Origin: Dipetalonema caudispina
Lineage: Eukaryota; Nematoda; Chromadorea; Rhabditida; Onchocercidae
DNA length: 64,000 bases
Reading direction: 5' to 3'
NCBI GenBank assembly: GCA_013365325.1
Contig: JABVXV010000056.1
Location: 62,001-126,000 of the forward strand
Part shown: positions 50,801 to 64,000 of the stretch, one piece after another
Layout: each line of letters starts with the position of its first letter
Numbering within the stretch: position 1 is the first letter of the stretch
Notes under the pieces: generated by a model
What the model was told of the DNA's origin: nothing
Seen by the model: the letters and a program-made list of their open reading frames with translations, nothing else
The model's database searches: none
Position numbers and translations under genes: made by a program

Positions 50801-53800
50801 CTGATTGGAGAAATAGCTCAAAAGTGAACTTCTTCTAATATTTGATAAAATTAACTTCACTACAACTATTGAATGAGTAACAACAAATGTAGTAGTGATA
50901 TGTGCGTTAGTAATATAATATACAATGAATAGAAGTAAATCCCATAAAAACGTAAATAAATGTTGTGAAGGGCCGATGAAAGAATCAACCAATGTACGGT
51001 TCACATTCCTGTTCAAATGAAACCAGTAATTGGTAGAAGAACTGAGCCGAATGTACTAAAAGGCCAGTGAACATACGTTTTAAAATTTTTTGGGATTCAT
51101 CTTCTTATATGTTCAATTTTTGGGAAAGGATACACAGTTTTACGATTTGCGCCATATTTATGGAGAAATAAGAGAGGAGGAAGGCATGAAATTTTTCGTT
51201 TTTAATTTATCTTATTCCTATTGAGGTATAAAATTCAAATTTACTCGCACATGTTAAGAGCTATATAAATTTCCGATTTAATAAACTTATTAAAATTTCT
51301 GGTTAATCAAACTTTATTAATTTCGCTATCACATATTAATAAAAAAAAAAAGGTGAAAATTAGAGAAGCATACTTGAGCAGTATTGATTGACTTGTTGGT
51401 GAATTTTTCCGAGTTCTTGGCTCATAATCTTGACAACCACTTCCAGAATACGACGATAGTGAATTATTGACTCGACTGCGCGAAAGCTAAATTTATGCTT
51501 ATTAATGCTGTTTTATGACATTTTATATGCTCGCATTGTAATTTCCGAAGGACTAATTATGCTGACAGACTCAAGCCAATTTTTAAAATCAACAAAATCG
51601 ACGAATATAATTATCAAGGAGGGGATTATTAATGTTAAAAAATAATGGTCAAATCATGTGAAATACTAAAAGCAAAGTTATTTTCGTAAAGGAATTTATA
51701 AAATCTGATGTTTACGTAGGAAAAAAAAGTACAATATGGATGATCTTTTAGCTGAAGAAAAGTGTCGAAAAGTGTAAAATTTAAGCGCAATGAATATAAA
51801 CTGTTTACTATTTGAGTGAAAAAATGAACAATCCTTCCATTTGCTATTACCATTCTTTTATCCAAGCAGAGAATGAATGAATTCCTTTCCCTTTTCTTAT
51901 ATTTTATATTTATTATAAATTTAATTAAATTAGTATAAATTATATATTATAACAGTTAGTTGGCAACCTTCCGTGAACAAAATATGCTGTATTTGATAAT
52001 AAGTAATGGATTTTTAAAACTTTTAAACACCTATTTACACATACTTCGATGAATATATTACGGTAAATTATAATGAAATCCGTTAAGTAGTAACTAAATT
52101 AGTTATTAATTACTAACTGATATAACTTTTTTGCTATTTACCTTTTCTTTCTGTAAACTGTCCATAATCCTTCAAAAGAATTATTTTGATATGATATGTT
52201 TTTCATCATCTCGAAAGTGTCGAATAAAAAGTCTCCAATATTATTAAAATTTAATTTGAAATTAACTCTTAATTTCCCCTGTATAAATAATAGTTATGAG
52301 GTTTTTGTAAGAAGAACGAGGAATTTTGAAAACAATATGCTTTAGCATAGCATAATAAAGAGAGAGAAATTGTTTATTGAAGCAGACGATGAAAACACCT
52401 TAATTCTCCAATGATACTAAATATTTTTGTTCCAATTCATTTGTCATTTTTCCCTCTCTGTCATTGCAATCAACAATATAATTAATGAAAATGAGAAAGA
52501 TGGGAAAAAAAAGTTCATCTTATTTTTGTTATCAAATTTATTCCATGAAAAATTTTATGATCAATTTCATATTCTTGATTGTAATCTTCTTAAAATCAGG
52601 ATTTCCAGCCAAGAAAAAGATTTTTGTCTGTTTTGCATCATGCTCCGTTGATATTTTCAAGATAATATTTGTTCATAAATACATCGCAATACTAAGAAAA
52701 AAAAATTGATGAGTACCATAAAATTAATTTAAAAACATCTGCAGAATGTTTATTAAGAAAATTACACAATTCCTTGTTTTCTCAACACAAATACTTAATT
52801 TGAATTTTCAGAAAATCCAACAATTTCAAACCAAGTAAATCAATATTTCATGACGAAAAATTTGTGTATGTCGTAGCTAACAAATCTATTAGAAAAAATT
52901 GGAAAAAATCACTCTGTAAAACTGATAATAGATTATTTCAAAATTTTTGCCACTAAATTTCAAAAATTAAATTTCAAAAAAAATAATGTTACGAATGATA
53001 GTGTGTTAAAGAAGAAGGAAGCTCAGTCCATCTATCATTCATCCGGTAAAACTCGATTAGAACTTAGAATTCATTCAGTAAAACTTAATTAATCACCTAA
53101 AAATAAATCAGTGACTACAATATTCTATAAAGAGACCACAAAATAGTTAAGTTTTTCACGAATATTATCTCTCAAAGGTTGTTGAAAAATTATAGGAAGG
53201 AAAAACATGAAAGAGAGGACGAAAGATATTTAATCGTCGAGAAAGTGAAATATTAGAAAATTTTGATCATTAAGGTTTTGATTTTTGATATAAGTTGCAT
53301 CACTTTCTAGAATGACAACACTTTTGTCATTAAGGATTTTTAAAATTAAACTTGAAATTGTATTAAATGCTCGACTAATTTCAATTATTCTTCCCTACGG
53401 TTATTTCATTAAAGCAAATCCATTGTAAGGAAGGAAAATTAAGAAAAGGAAATAAACAAGCGGAAAATCCCACTGAACTGATTTTCAAGCAGAGGAAGCA
53501 CTAATGATGAGAAAAAGAGGCGAGCCACATATTATATTGAAATTAAAATTAGCTTCTTAAAATTGACAATACTGAAGAGACAGACGCAAATTCATATTGC
53601 CAATTCAATACATTCCTTAAGATTTTTTTGTTTGAGAATTTACATAGTTAAACTATACTTTCTTTAAAATAATTCAATTTCAAAGGAAAATTAGCGAAAA
53701 AATAACCAGAAGTATTGTTATTGAAATTCATTATTCTATTTTCAGTTCTTTTGTTGAAAATGGTGGAATTTATTATCCTACTGATGAGAACAAAAAAGGG

Positions 53801-56800
53801 TGTTAATTTTGTCGACCGTTAATTTTTTTAAAATGCAATGATGTACTACTTAGATAATTATCTTTTCCGTTAAACATCCTTACCAAAATAAGACAATTCG
53901 CTATAATTAAATTCATTAAGGAAGTGAAATTTTTCAATTGAGAAGAAAATTCATACAAAAATAATTTCGTACGAACTACTCCTAATATATTAAAATATAT
54001 GATAAATAGGGGTAAAGATTTAGGAGATATAATTTCAAAACTTCCAGTTCGCAAAATTAAAAAAGAAAAAGCTGAACATCTTCTTCCCTCCCTATCGATT
54101 TTCCATAAAAATTCCTAATACCAAATGACGATAAAATAAAAGAAATCAACTTCAAATTACTTCTTAATTTACATTCTAAATGACCAAACTATCCATTCTT
54201 CCCTCCCGCATCCTCCAATCATTTTAGATCAGTGAATGGAAATGGTAGGAAGTAATGGATGTAGGTTCAATCAAAATATGAAATGAATCCGAAATCTAAA
54301 CCGGAGTATCTAGAATATTAAAACTAACCGAATGAATTCGAAATTTAGATCGAGATTAAAAAATTAATCTAAATTTACTCTTTGTATCGATCATTTGCCC
54401 TCATTTTATCGGAAATCGGAATATTTCTGTCATGTAGACGTCATTTTATAACGATGAGATACTAATAGTCAATCCTCAACAACGAAGAAAAAGGACGAGA
54501 AGGTAACATTCCGAGCAGAAAGCATTTCATCCTCTCACCTTCAATGGTCAGATATATTTTCGAAAGAGTTCAATTAAACTGATGAAACACTTAAATGGAC
54601 AAATGCATTATATCTATGTGTCTATGTTTCTATACATTTCTCATTCTATCTATGCATTAAAACGGATGTGATAGACGTCATTTTATATGAAATCAGTAAA
54701 CTTTTTAAGTACCAATTTTTATCTTTGATTCACTTCAATTCCATTTCATTCGATCAATTTATTTAATCTTAAAGAAATTTGCTTGCATAATGTTAACAAA
54801 TGAATTTTCTTAAAAAGTTCGAAATTATGAATGCTAAGTTAAAATTGTTAATTTTTAATTTAAAACTTTCAAATGTAGTAAATCCAATCATTGTAATTAA
54901 CGCAGAATAGTTCTAACGGCAAAATGCGGTATAACATTGAAATGACAGACAAGGAAGATACTTCTTAATAGCCGAAAAATAAAAAGAATGAAAAAAGAGG
55001 ATGAAAAACTTTTTTGAAAATAGGTTTCGAATTCTAAAATGATAATGAATTACCGCATCATAAGTTGAAAAATGACAGGAAACAAAAGACAAAAATGGTG
55101 GAAGATGGGTGGAAATTACACTATTAAAAACATTAATTCCATGCAATATAATATAAAAAATTTTTACAGCAACCAGTTCCATCATTGTTTTACAGTAGAT
55201 AGGATGAATGAGAGGAATTGGTTTAAGACCCGAGCAGTGAGTCCGGTCTGGAACATATCGGGAAATAATAATAATGCTTTTTGACTTATTCCTTTCCACT
55301 TGTTCCACTAAAAGAATTCCTCATCGATCCTTCTTAAATCCTGATGAACAAGAAATCGAAGGACGAAGTTACCAGAACTTAGTTCTAGTACATATGTTTA
55401 ATTGAACTAGCGACGATAGTTTTTATTTTCTTTCATTTTAAACTCATTTCTGATATTCACTTATATAAAAATTCTTTGAAATCAGCCGATATATTGAAAA
55501 GAAGAAGTATTTCGTGAGCAATAAAATTATTAAATTAATTCTTTTTAAATTATTTCATCCCTATCCTACCACTTACAATTTATTTTAGTGATTGCAATAC
55601 AAGTCCAACTTCTGGCCTTCTATAAGACAAGAATATTATCAAAGGAGGTAGGCCAGAACAAAGTCTGACAAGGTGTATCTAAAAAGTTAATCATCTTACT
55701 TTCCACTAATCATCTTTTACCACCAAAATCCTTTTTAAAGCCTACATATCTCAATTTCTTATCTTTTTCCTGCAACATACCCCGATGCTCATTCACTCTA
55801 CAAATATTTAAATTTATTCATTTATAACTTCTTAAGTGGAAACTTGAAAGGTAGTGCAAGCTTTTGGCTCAACAAAATTACATAAACTCATATTTCTACA
55901 GATGAATGATGAGAATTAAACATAGATGGTGGTAGTAGCAATAATTATTAAAATTTTTAATGAGAGCCGTCGTAAATTTAAAATCACTATGATGTGATGT
56001 ATAATGCTACGCTATATCACGTCATGCTACGTCAAGATATGTCACAAAAGAAATCAATAATAGCGATGGAAAGTGACTCCTTATGTACGATTTCATTGAT
56101 GATAGGAAATTGAAAAGCATTTATTTCCTGAAGAATTATGCAGCATTTTTATTCTTTTGAAATTCTAAACCTTAGTAAAAATTCATGAGATTTTACCACC
56201 TCGAGCTTACCAAAGTTTTGGAAATTACTCTTTCAGAAGCAAATCGGATGAATGAAATACTGTGATAGCTTTATTTCTTGAATATAATTTAGGAATAATG
56301 TTATGAAATGAATGAAATTCAATATTTAATGAAATGAGAAAGGTAGAGAAAATGAGTATGCTGAAAGAAAAAATGTCTGGAGATTACAAGAGAAAAGACA
56401 TTATTTCGTTGCTTTATACTTTTTCCCTCATATAAATTTGATTTTCTGGAAAAATACTGAAGAGAAGATCTAATTTTAGTTAATCAGGCAATATTTTAAA
56501 TACAATTTTACTGCAAGAGATAAAGGACAAAAAATGTTTAGAGAAAAAGAAAATCAAATTTCCTTTCAATTTTCGATAACCTTGAAAATTAGTTTCAGCA
56601 CCCAATCTTTGGAAATTTGTAATTAAAATTAAAATAAACCTGAAAAGAGTGAAAATGGCATAATATGTGAAATGTTCTATCAAATGGAATGTTTCGTCGA
56701 AACATTCTAGCACGTTTGAAAAACCACTTCAAAGAAAGAGAGATTTCTCAATCAACAGTGAAATGAGTTTTTCGTCAGTCAAAAATACTGCCTATTTAAA

Positions 56801-59800
56801 AAAATAGATCGTCAACAACGTTGAATCATTTTTATCCGGCAGCTATCAACAATTCAACTTCTTTTGCAAAATGCAATATCGGAATTAACGCTCCAAAATT
56901 GCCTTTTAGGAAGCAGCAAATTTTGATCTTCCACATTTTAATTATAAATAAAAATAAAATAGAGTAATTCTAACATTTCTTTGTAATTCTAACAATTCTG
57001 ACTTCTATTAATCCACGTATAAATTAAAAATATTACTCTAAAAGAAATAAGTTGATCAAATAAGATAAAATAAGATAAGGGTAAGTAGAAAATTTCAGGA
57101 ATAATCTATTCTAATTATGTGTGCAATTTATATTGTTAGAGATGCTCAGTTGATTTCAATGAATAGGAAAAAAATCAATAGAAAATAGGTCATGAAATTG
57201 AAATATCAATTTAAAGGTGAGAGGAAAAGTTAGACAAAGAAGAAGAATAAGTAAAACATCGAAAATGAGAAAATGGTGTAAAACTAAAATATCGCTGTGT
57301 AGAAATGATTGTTGGTACTAATCCTCTTGTTGAATTTGATTTTAATCTTTGAGATTCAATTACATGCAATACGGATAGCGAGATATTAAACTGATGTATA
57401 TTAAATGGAAAAGTTACGTGAACGGTATGCGTAAATTACATGAAGTGTTACGTATACACAAGCCATATAAAAAATTACGTAATCGATCGGTGATCATATG
57501 CTTGGTACTAATGAAAATCTTTTCAACTTCTAAGAATGATAAATATTTGGATGCACGGATGCTTAATAACTCGTAGTAAAATTAGAGAAAATATCCTTAC
57601 GACAACAAACTTAGGTTATATGTTAACAAATGAACTTTTATATATGGCTTATGTGTAATTTACATAAAAATTGTTATAATTTTATGCATGTTATTCCTGT
57701 AATTTTACCACTTATCAATGATAGAAGTAAACATTTTAGTATCAGTCAAAGATAAAAGTGAATGTTAGTTTAAATGATAAATATAAGTTATACGTAATTG
57801 GTGAGAATATATAATTTTTACTTGATTAGATATGTATATATATGAAATTGAGAAAAATTGATTCTAGAAGATTAAATGTGCTATTTGTCAAATTATTATT
57901 TTATGCAGTTAACTTGAAAGAGAATTCTTTAAATGACATCGGTTCATGATTAATTGTTAATGAAAGAATGGTATTAAATGAATGGGACATTTAAAGTATC
58001 CTATTCGTTTATTCTAATCACTCACTTTATAACTCTCACCTCCTTCTCCTTAGTCAATATTCATAAATTTCTTAGGACAGATCTAAAATAACAAAATACA
58101 CAACTAATTCTCTATAATATCAACAGATCGTTAGCACTATTCAAAAAAATCACTTACATTTCTCAGAAGAAAATTGAATATTCAGGAATATTGTAAATTT
58201 CAGATATTATCTATTCCAAAGATAGAAATGACCAACCAATTCAAGACATTATCAGTACAACGTTAGAGATATGATTCTAATATCAATACGATTACTTGCT
58301 TAATTATTTGAGGCTTGCAGAATCTATCTAAGTCTTAATTCTATAATTTGCTACTGATAGAAAGTATTTCCTTCTTTCATGAGAAAAATTTATTAAACAA
58401 AAGAAAAGTGAAGAATTGATGCTATTATTTATTCAATTATTAAGTTCATCATTGAAATTGTAAATTTACGGCACTCATCGAAGCGAACCAAAAAGACATT
58501 TAAGCAAAGAAATATAAATTAAACAAGTTCAATGACCTCCTGTTAATTAGACTATTACAGTTTCCGAAAAAAAGAAAGAAAAACAACCTGATACTTTAAA
58601 TATGATCCGAGTTCCAGAGAATTTCATCATAAAATTAAATCTCAAAGCACTGCATTTCCTTCTTCAGAACTAATTTTCTGGCTCTGAATGGAAGATAGCA
58701 GGTGGTAAGAATAAAAGGATGGAAGTATAGAAATTTCATTTTTCTTTCCTACCAATAGAAATGATTTCTTTTCTATTGGCTCCGTTTTCGCAATTCAACT
58801 GGACATAAAAGGAACTTCACAAAAAAATTACTGAAGATGCTAAAAAAAAATGTTAACCCTACCAGAAAGAAAAATGAAGGACAAAATTGAAAGCGTCAAT
58901 GATTTTAACAATCTTTTGCTACAAAATATCAGAGTTAGCAAAATTTCAATCTCAGTTGCATCAAGGCAAAAAAAGCAGAGATTCAGAAGCCCTACAGGAA
59001 AACAGTAAATTAAATAAAAAGAGGTTGAGCAATATCTAAAAGAAAAGGAAAAAATCAAGCATAAAATAAAATTGAAGGTAAAATCTTGAAAATTCAATTT
59101 TATATTTCTTGTAATAAAAGTTTACATGAAATTTCTAATCTTCTTAACTTATGGTACCAGTAATTTCCTAAGTCGTACAGAGAGCTATGTGATAAATTAT
59201 ATTTTAATGATAACCATAGAAAGAAGAAAATGTCCTGGTTAGGCCAAAATTACATCATTAAATGGAAAATTTCATAATTAAATATATTTGAGAACAGTTG
59301 ACAATCATTTATTTTGTTTGTAGAATGTATAAATAATGAAAGATAATAGATTAGGTTCAGATAATTTTAAACATTTTAGCATGTTCATCAGAGGATATTA
59401 TAAAAATATGGGCCAATTGAATAAGGATGAAAATGAGCCAAGCTATTAGTCTATTCTCAGTGTGATAATCTGAATAGTTTTCTAATTAGCTAACTAAATT
59501 GCTAAACATTTATTTGAAAATATCATTTATCATGGATAATGATAACAAGCGGATGTTTCAGATATTCAGTCAGTATTAACTGTGTACAGCTTGAAAAATC
59601 AGAACCAGTTTTCAAATATTTTTCCCTTTCCAATTCATTGTAATCACCCAGGAAAAATGACGAATTTCAATAATTGCTCTATTTTTACCATGCATAAGTG
59701 ATATTTTCGAAGAGATCACATTGCTGGTTACTTAAATTTCGAATTTTGTCTTTTTAACATGTAAAAAAAAAAAGAAAACAGAACAAGTTTTTCAAGTTTT

Positions 59801-62800
59801 ACAAAATTATTCATTTTAAATAAAGGTAAATGCTGACTTTAAGCCATTTTAATTTCTTTGATTTCAACAGAAACAGGAAAAATTAATTAGTTGCTTAAAT
59901 TTTCCAATCTATTGATTTACTAGGTGAAAATTGTTTGCATATTTAATAAGACAACAAATAAAGAAGTAAGAAAGGACAAAATATTTTAAAGGACACAAAA
60001 GCTAAAAGAGGCCGGAAAAAAAATTCAAGCAGATTTTCTTGGAGACTATTAAAAAAAAAGGTGTAACTACTAGACCTAATGTTATTATTGCAAAAAAACT
60101 GAATTGAATACTGACTAATTCAATTTCTTGATATGCAAATTTAGCAGGAGAATTTTCTTGCATGCATGCAATGCAATCCACTTTCATCATTCATTTTCAT
60201 TATTTCATTTCCACAGCATATTTGCTTACCCATTTATTCATTTAAATTAATGTTATATGAAGTAAATTTCAATAATAGCAATTTATAAAAATCCATTCAA
60301 TTTATTTGTGGCGAAATTAAACCTAAGACATTTATGAGTGTAACAAAACAGATTACATATTTATTGAAAGATATAATTTTTTTTATTCATAATTTCTAAC
60401 TTGCTTTAATTTTTTTTGGCAATAATTTGATATGGATACATTTAAAAACATACTCAAAAGTAATGAGTTTGTATAGAATAAGAGGAAGAATTTAAAATAA
60501 GAGAAATTTTAAGAGATATTTTTAATTAAGATTGGAATAACATAAAATATGTCAAAAAAGCAAAAACAAAGGATGCTTATTGAAAAGTATTAAAATAATT
60601 ATTTTGCATCAAATTTGATGTTTCAAATTTATCTAAATATTGAAATTTCTATCTGAAATATGAACTAATTACTAATGTAACTGTAATAAATGTTATCATT
60701 GCTGTTATTTTTAGTTCTGCAATTTTAAGAATATTCAATAAAACAAATTCAAAAAAAAGGAGACCTAATGAAATCATTTCTTTCCTTTAGCTGATATAAT
60801 GAGTGAATGATTAGAAGTTGGAAAATTTTCAATGAAATGTGCTCTCTTCCGGAAAAGACACACTTCCTAAGCTAATGAGAAATCACTCATTCACTGCACA
60901 TTACTTTTTTTTCTCATTTTTCTGCACAATCTTAAAAATGCAAGTATTAAATCGAAATAAGGGAAAGATTATTTGAATTACAAGTAAAAGTTCGCTTGAA
61001 TAAGAATAATTAAACATTTCAATAGGTTTAACATTGAAAAGCACTACCTTAGAGAAAATAATAAATTTATAAATTTCGTCTAAAAAATCACTATTACATA
61101 TACTTTTCATACGTTAACATTAGGCTAAGCCAAATAAGCCTAATAATAAGTGAATTGAAAATTATTATTTTATATCGCACTGCGTGAAAAATGCTAACAA
61201 TTTTAACAAATAGTCAACAATGTGAATATTGTAAAAAATATTTTTTAGGGATTTTTTTCCTTCATTACAAAATGTAAATTGCTTAGAAATCTTTCGATTA
61301 TGAAAAAATTGTATAAAAATCGTATGAAAAGAAAAAAATTGCATCAAAATCCTTCAGTTATGAAAAGTGATACGGAAAAACTTCCATACATTGAAGAAAA
61401 AACAATTATTCAAAATAATATGTGCAAAGTTTTTTCCCCTTTCCAATACAGAAGATAGATTTGAAAAGTTAATAATTGCAAATGTTATTGTAGAAATATT
61501 TGGAAAGCATTCTATCAATAGATTTTAAGTAGAAGGCTAACTTAGTGTTTAAATTGTTGAGACTTTATGTTCAACTTTTGAACTGCACGGATCAATTTAT
61601 ACGTAGGAAAATTTCCAACATTTCCACAAACATTTCAATAGTAAAATCGATTTTAATAATTAATTAAATGATTAAAAATTTGTTTGAAGTTTGTAGATAC
61701 TTTATAACACTTCTGCCAAAGCGCTAAATCTATCTAATCTTCCCCCAATATTTTAATTAAAAATTCTAAAAAAATATTCCATAACTATTACTATCCGTAT
61801 ACCGCAGTCTTTGATTTCAATTAAATCGCATGACCTCTCTCTTCGTCCATCTTTTACGCATTTACAGTTAATGACATATTTAATTTAAATGGTTTCCAAA
61901 CTTTATTTTAGTAAAGTTTCTTCTAACTGATGAATCCATTCTTATACATCATAATATTATATATCATGAAGTAGCGATGGCTAATGTTAAAGTTGTGAAG
62001 TTAAACAAAGTTAGTCACTGATGGAATTACAGATGATAAAAAGCACCATCTCATTTATCAGATCATAACAAATGAGATAACAAGGATAATAATTATTGTA
62101 AGATCTAACAGTTGATCCACTACTCAAGAACGGAACAATCCTAAATAAAATGAAACGATGAAGAGGGAGAGAAAGAGAGAGAGAAGTGAGGAATGTGTAA
62201 CCTTGAAAAATGAAAACAAAGATGGGAGGAGTGAAAAAAGGTTGACAAGAAAGGGTATGTGGTAGGTACGAAGCGGAGCCGAACTTTCATGCCATTTAGA
62301 AAGATAAAATTAGTCGTTCACTGGCATAATATAGTGGTAGAATTCAACCGAAGTACATCAACAAACCAATGAAAGTTCACAAATGATGTAGAATGGAGAG
62401 AGGTACCATCCGTAGGTTGAGGAATTTTGCCTTAAAATTCAGACAATTGCTTGTTTATTTAAAATTCCTTACTTCAAGTGATTCGTCAAGTTAAAGTGAT
62501 TATAACTATTAAATGAAGAAAAGCTAAGTAAGAAATATTTCAATAATGAGCAAGGAATTAACGACAAATTAGTATTGGCCTATTATTAAACTTTGAATAA
62601 TGGCTAGAAATGGTCACCAATATGCTTTTGATGATCAAAGATAGAGAGAGTATGAAAAGATAATGGTGAATTAAAGAGAAAATAGAAGTGCTAAAACAAT
62701 TTCGTACTAGAATCATATACGGAAATAACTTCTGACATAATATTTCCAAGCTTATTAGATAGATTTGGAAATTAAGGCATATTTAAGAATAAATAGGAAA

Positions 62801-63432
62801 TACTAATTGTGCTTTGCTCGTTTTTTCTTTTTTTTTCAAATCATAGGGTGATCGAAAATTTGAAAATCCCACTGTAAAAAGTTGAAATGTTGAAAAAATA
62901 GAGGAAACACTGAAACAGAAAGCAAAACTACTTGCTAAAATAAACTTTCATTCAAATAAACAAAAATGTCTATGTTTTCTGCTCTCACAATAAAATAAAA
63001 TATAAAGAATTAAGATATCCAACATGAATTAATCTATTATTAAAACTAGTTAGACCTAAATTAAGAAAATGGCAACTTAAGTTTTGCTTTCAAAACAGAA
63101 CCTAATATTTATCGTTCAATTAATTTGTAATTAAGCTATAGGTACTTTTATCATAATTATTTCAAACCTTCTCACAAATTAGTCACCACTCACTTAACTT
63201 ATAATTAATGATATGAAACAATAAGAAAAAATGTTTCTGCAAACATTCGCATTATAAAAGTATAGAGATTATACAAACAATCAAATACTGACCATTTTTG
63301 AGTTGACTAACGAACTCCTCCAAGATGATAAACTATCATCGCTATTTTTCCGGATTGGTTTTGCATCATTGATATCGATATCTACGGATTGTTGGGTTCG
63401 ACTTCGTCCGAATCGTGTCATTCCTTTATGTA
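41845..63432 (-). CDS. PLEKHG5: DH-PH Rho guanine nucleotide exchange factor, PLEKHG5/6 type (5' end outside window)
   Basis: Predicted activator of Rho-family GTPases. Eighteen exons join in phase: 63293-63432, 51374-51486, 49164-49296, 48947-49054, 48619-48696, 48084-48250, 47782-47944, 47304-47447, 46824-46961, 46365-46490, 46145-46280, 45503-45638, 45182-45378, 44729-45035, 44366-44630, 43845-44018, 43592-43745 and 43005-43314. They encode about 996 residues. The first exon begins mid-codon, so more 5' sequence lies beyond 64000. A Ser/Arg-rich N-terminal region precedes the DH domain: [17 protein letters not shown], then [20 protein letters not shown] (human MLAKPHQRLTKYPLLLKSV). The PH domain follows: [31 protein letters not shown] (human CFLFTDLLLVTKA), ending [17 protein letters not shown] long Ser-rich tail has [11 protein letters not shown] near its end. 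A weak last exon (about 41845-41915, S/Q-rich, TAG at 41845) may supply the stop. The PLEKHG5 assignment rests on the DH-PH match only. Confidence 0.88.
47082..47122. repeat. Perfect 12-bp inverted repeat in a RhoGEF intron
   Basis: TAACATTAAGAA (47082-47093) and TTCTTAATGTTA (47111-47122) are exact reverse complements with a 17-base loop. It lies in the intron between the exons at 47304 and 46961. Confidence 0.8.
48251..48618 (-). other. GC-AG intron in the RhoGEF DH domain
   Basis: The exon ending TTTGCAG is followed by GCAAAT, not GT. The next exon starts after TTATTTTTAG at 48250. Joining them gives [17 protein letters not shown], which aligns with the start of the DH domain. No GT donor nearby keeps phase. 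CAG|GCAAAT fits the usual context of GC donors. Confidence 0.7.
49297..51373 (-). other. RhoGEF intron of about 2.1 kb
   Basis: A+T-rich; contains a poly-A run at 50048-50067 followed by a GA-rich purine tract. No exon recognised. Confidence 0.6.
51487..63292 (-). other. Giant RhoGEF intron (11.8 kb)
   Basis: Flanking exons 63293-63432 and 51374-51486 join in phase 0 with CAAAAATG|GTCAGT and TTTAG|CTTTCG. In between I see only very A+T-rich DNA, purine/pyrimidine tracts (GA run near 62160-62185), a short hairpin at 55610-55658, and small random open frames. A GC-richer patch at about 62260-62420 could mark an internal promoter. No nested gene, RNA gene or transposase could be supported. Confidence 0.6.
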
Positions 63433-64000
63433 CTGAAAGTGGAAAAAAAAAAAAAAACGTGAAATTTATGCGGTTTATTGATAAATCTGAATAGAGATAC
63501 AATTAAATATCTAAGCCAATTTCGTAACTAAATTCAAAAATTTTACCGTAAGCATGAAATGCTAATATTTTAGATTTACCAAGAAAATAGAATAACCAAT
63601 TCTAATTCTTTAAATAGTTGATGAAGATGAAAGGTCGGAAAAGACGACAAGTGACTCAAAAGATACAACTCAATAGAAAACCCAAATAATTTTGATCAAC
63701 CTTGATAAGAGTCTAATTCTCAGTTTATTAGCATATAACAATTGGAAGTAAAGCTTTACGAGTTTTTAACAACAAGTGATAACAGCTTTCAACAGTGGAA
63801 AGCAATATCGGTTATGCGCTGATAGCATGATCACTAGCAAATTCTTCATTACGATTTATAATTATATTCTTCCCTCAATCAATTCCTTTTTCTCTTTTTA
63901 TTCTGGCACTATGATAAAGTATCACTAGTTGAAAAAGATTCTTCCCAAAAAAATCCATATTTATCACTATATTTCATGTGTTATCTGATAAAAGAAAATG
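63433..64000 (-). other. Probable upstream intron of the RhoGEF gene
   Basis: The exon at 63293-63432 starts after TTTTTCCACTTTCAG with a split codon, so this stretch should be intron. No further exon is seen before the window ends. Confidence 0.5.

Noticed and set aside
1..64000. CRISPR arrays, bacterial endosymbiont (Wolbachia-type) insertions, viral genes, rRNA
   Set aside because: No regularly spaced repeats, no long uninterrupted bacterial-type ORFs and no conserved viral or rRNA segments were seen; decisive exclusion would need a database search.

Overview
The window is A+T-rich nuclear DNA from an invertebrate eukaryote, most likely a nematode and probably a spirurid (filarial-type) worm. 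The basis is short phase-consistent exons, introns ending in a T-rich tract plus CAG, long A+T introns, and proteins that are animal housekeeping orthologs of about the usual length. The species is an inference. There is no prokaryotic signal (no operons, Shine-Dalgarno sites, CRISPR, rRNA or tRNA that I can see). The genes were rebuilt by joining exons at GT-AG (rarely GC-AG) sites and checking reading phase.

Left part (1-13.6 kb). A minus-strand gene of unknown family (503-4152, 5' end unresolved) is followed by a doubtful two-helix membrane ORF near 5.0-5.4 kb, a CTA/CTG trinucleotide microsatellite, and a doubtful small minus-strand gene near 7.4-8.0 kb. GTF2E2 (TFIIE beta, minus, 9137-11553) is complete. 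It is head-to-head with an ACOT13-type hotdog thioesterase (plus, 11815-13124), only about 260 bp apart. Behind GTF2E2 lie a diverged 190-bp direct duplication and a 37-bp inverted repeat directly after the stop codon.

Middle part (13.6-41.1 kb). EIF2D (minus, 11 exons) is head-to-head with SNAPC3 (plus, 11 exons), which carries a hairpin MITE-like element in intron 2. Next come the 3' part of an unrecognised membrane protein gene (plus, 23626-24986), SARAF (minus, 9 exons), a small gene for a secreted peptide with an RPGF-like motif (minus, 30421-31241), and SART3 (plus, 15 exons).

Right part (41.8-64 kb). A very large minus-strand gene for a DH-PH Rho guanine nucleotide exchange factor of PLEKHG5/6 type fills the rest. 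Its 5' end lies beyond the window. Eighteen well-supported exons include one 11.8-kb intron and one or two GC-AG introns.

Functionally the set is mostly gene-expression machinery: TFIIE (Pol II initiation), SNAPc (snRNA gene transcription), SART3 (U4/U6 recycling), eIF2D (non-canonical initiation and ribosome recycling). Calcium-entry control (SARAF) and Rho signalling (PLEKHG5-like) complete it. I saw no evidence that the genes form one pathway. I found no convincing wholly new system. The best leads for novelty are the secreted RPGF-like peptide gene, the unrecognised gene at 503-4152, the hairpin repeats, and the GC-AG introns.
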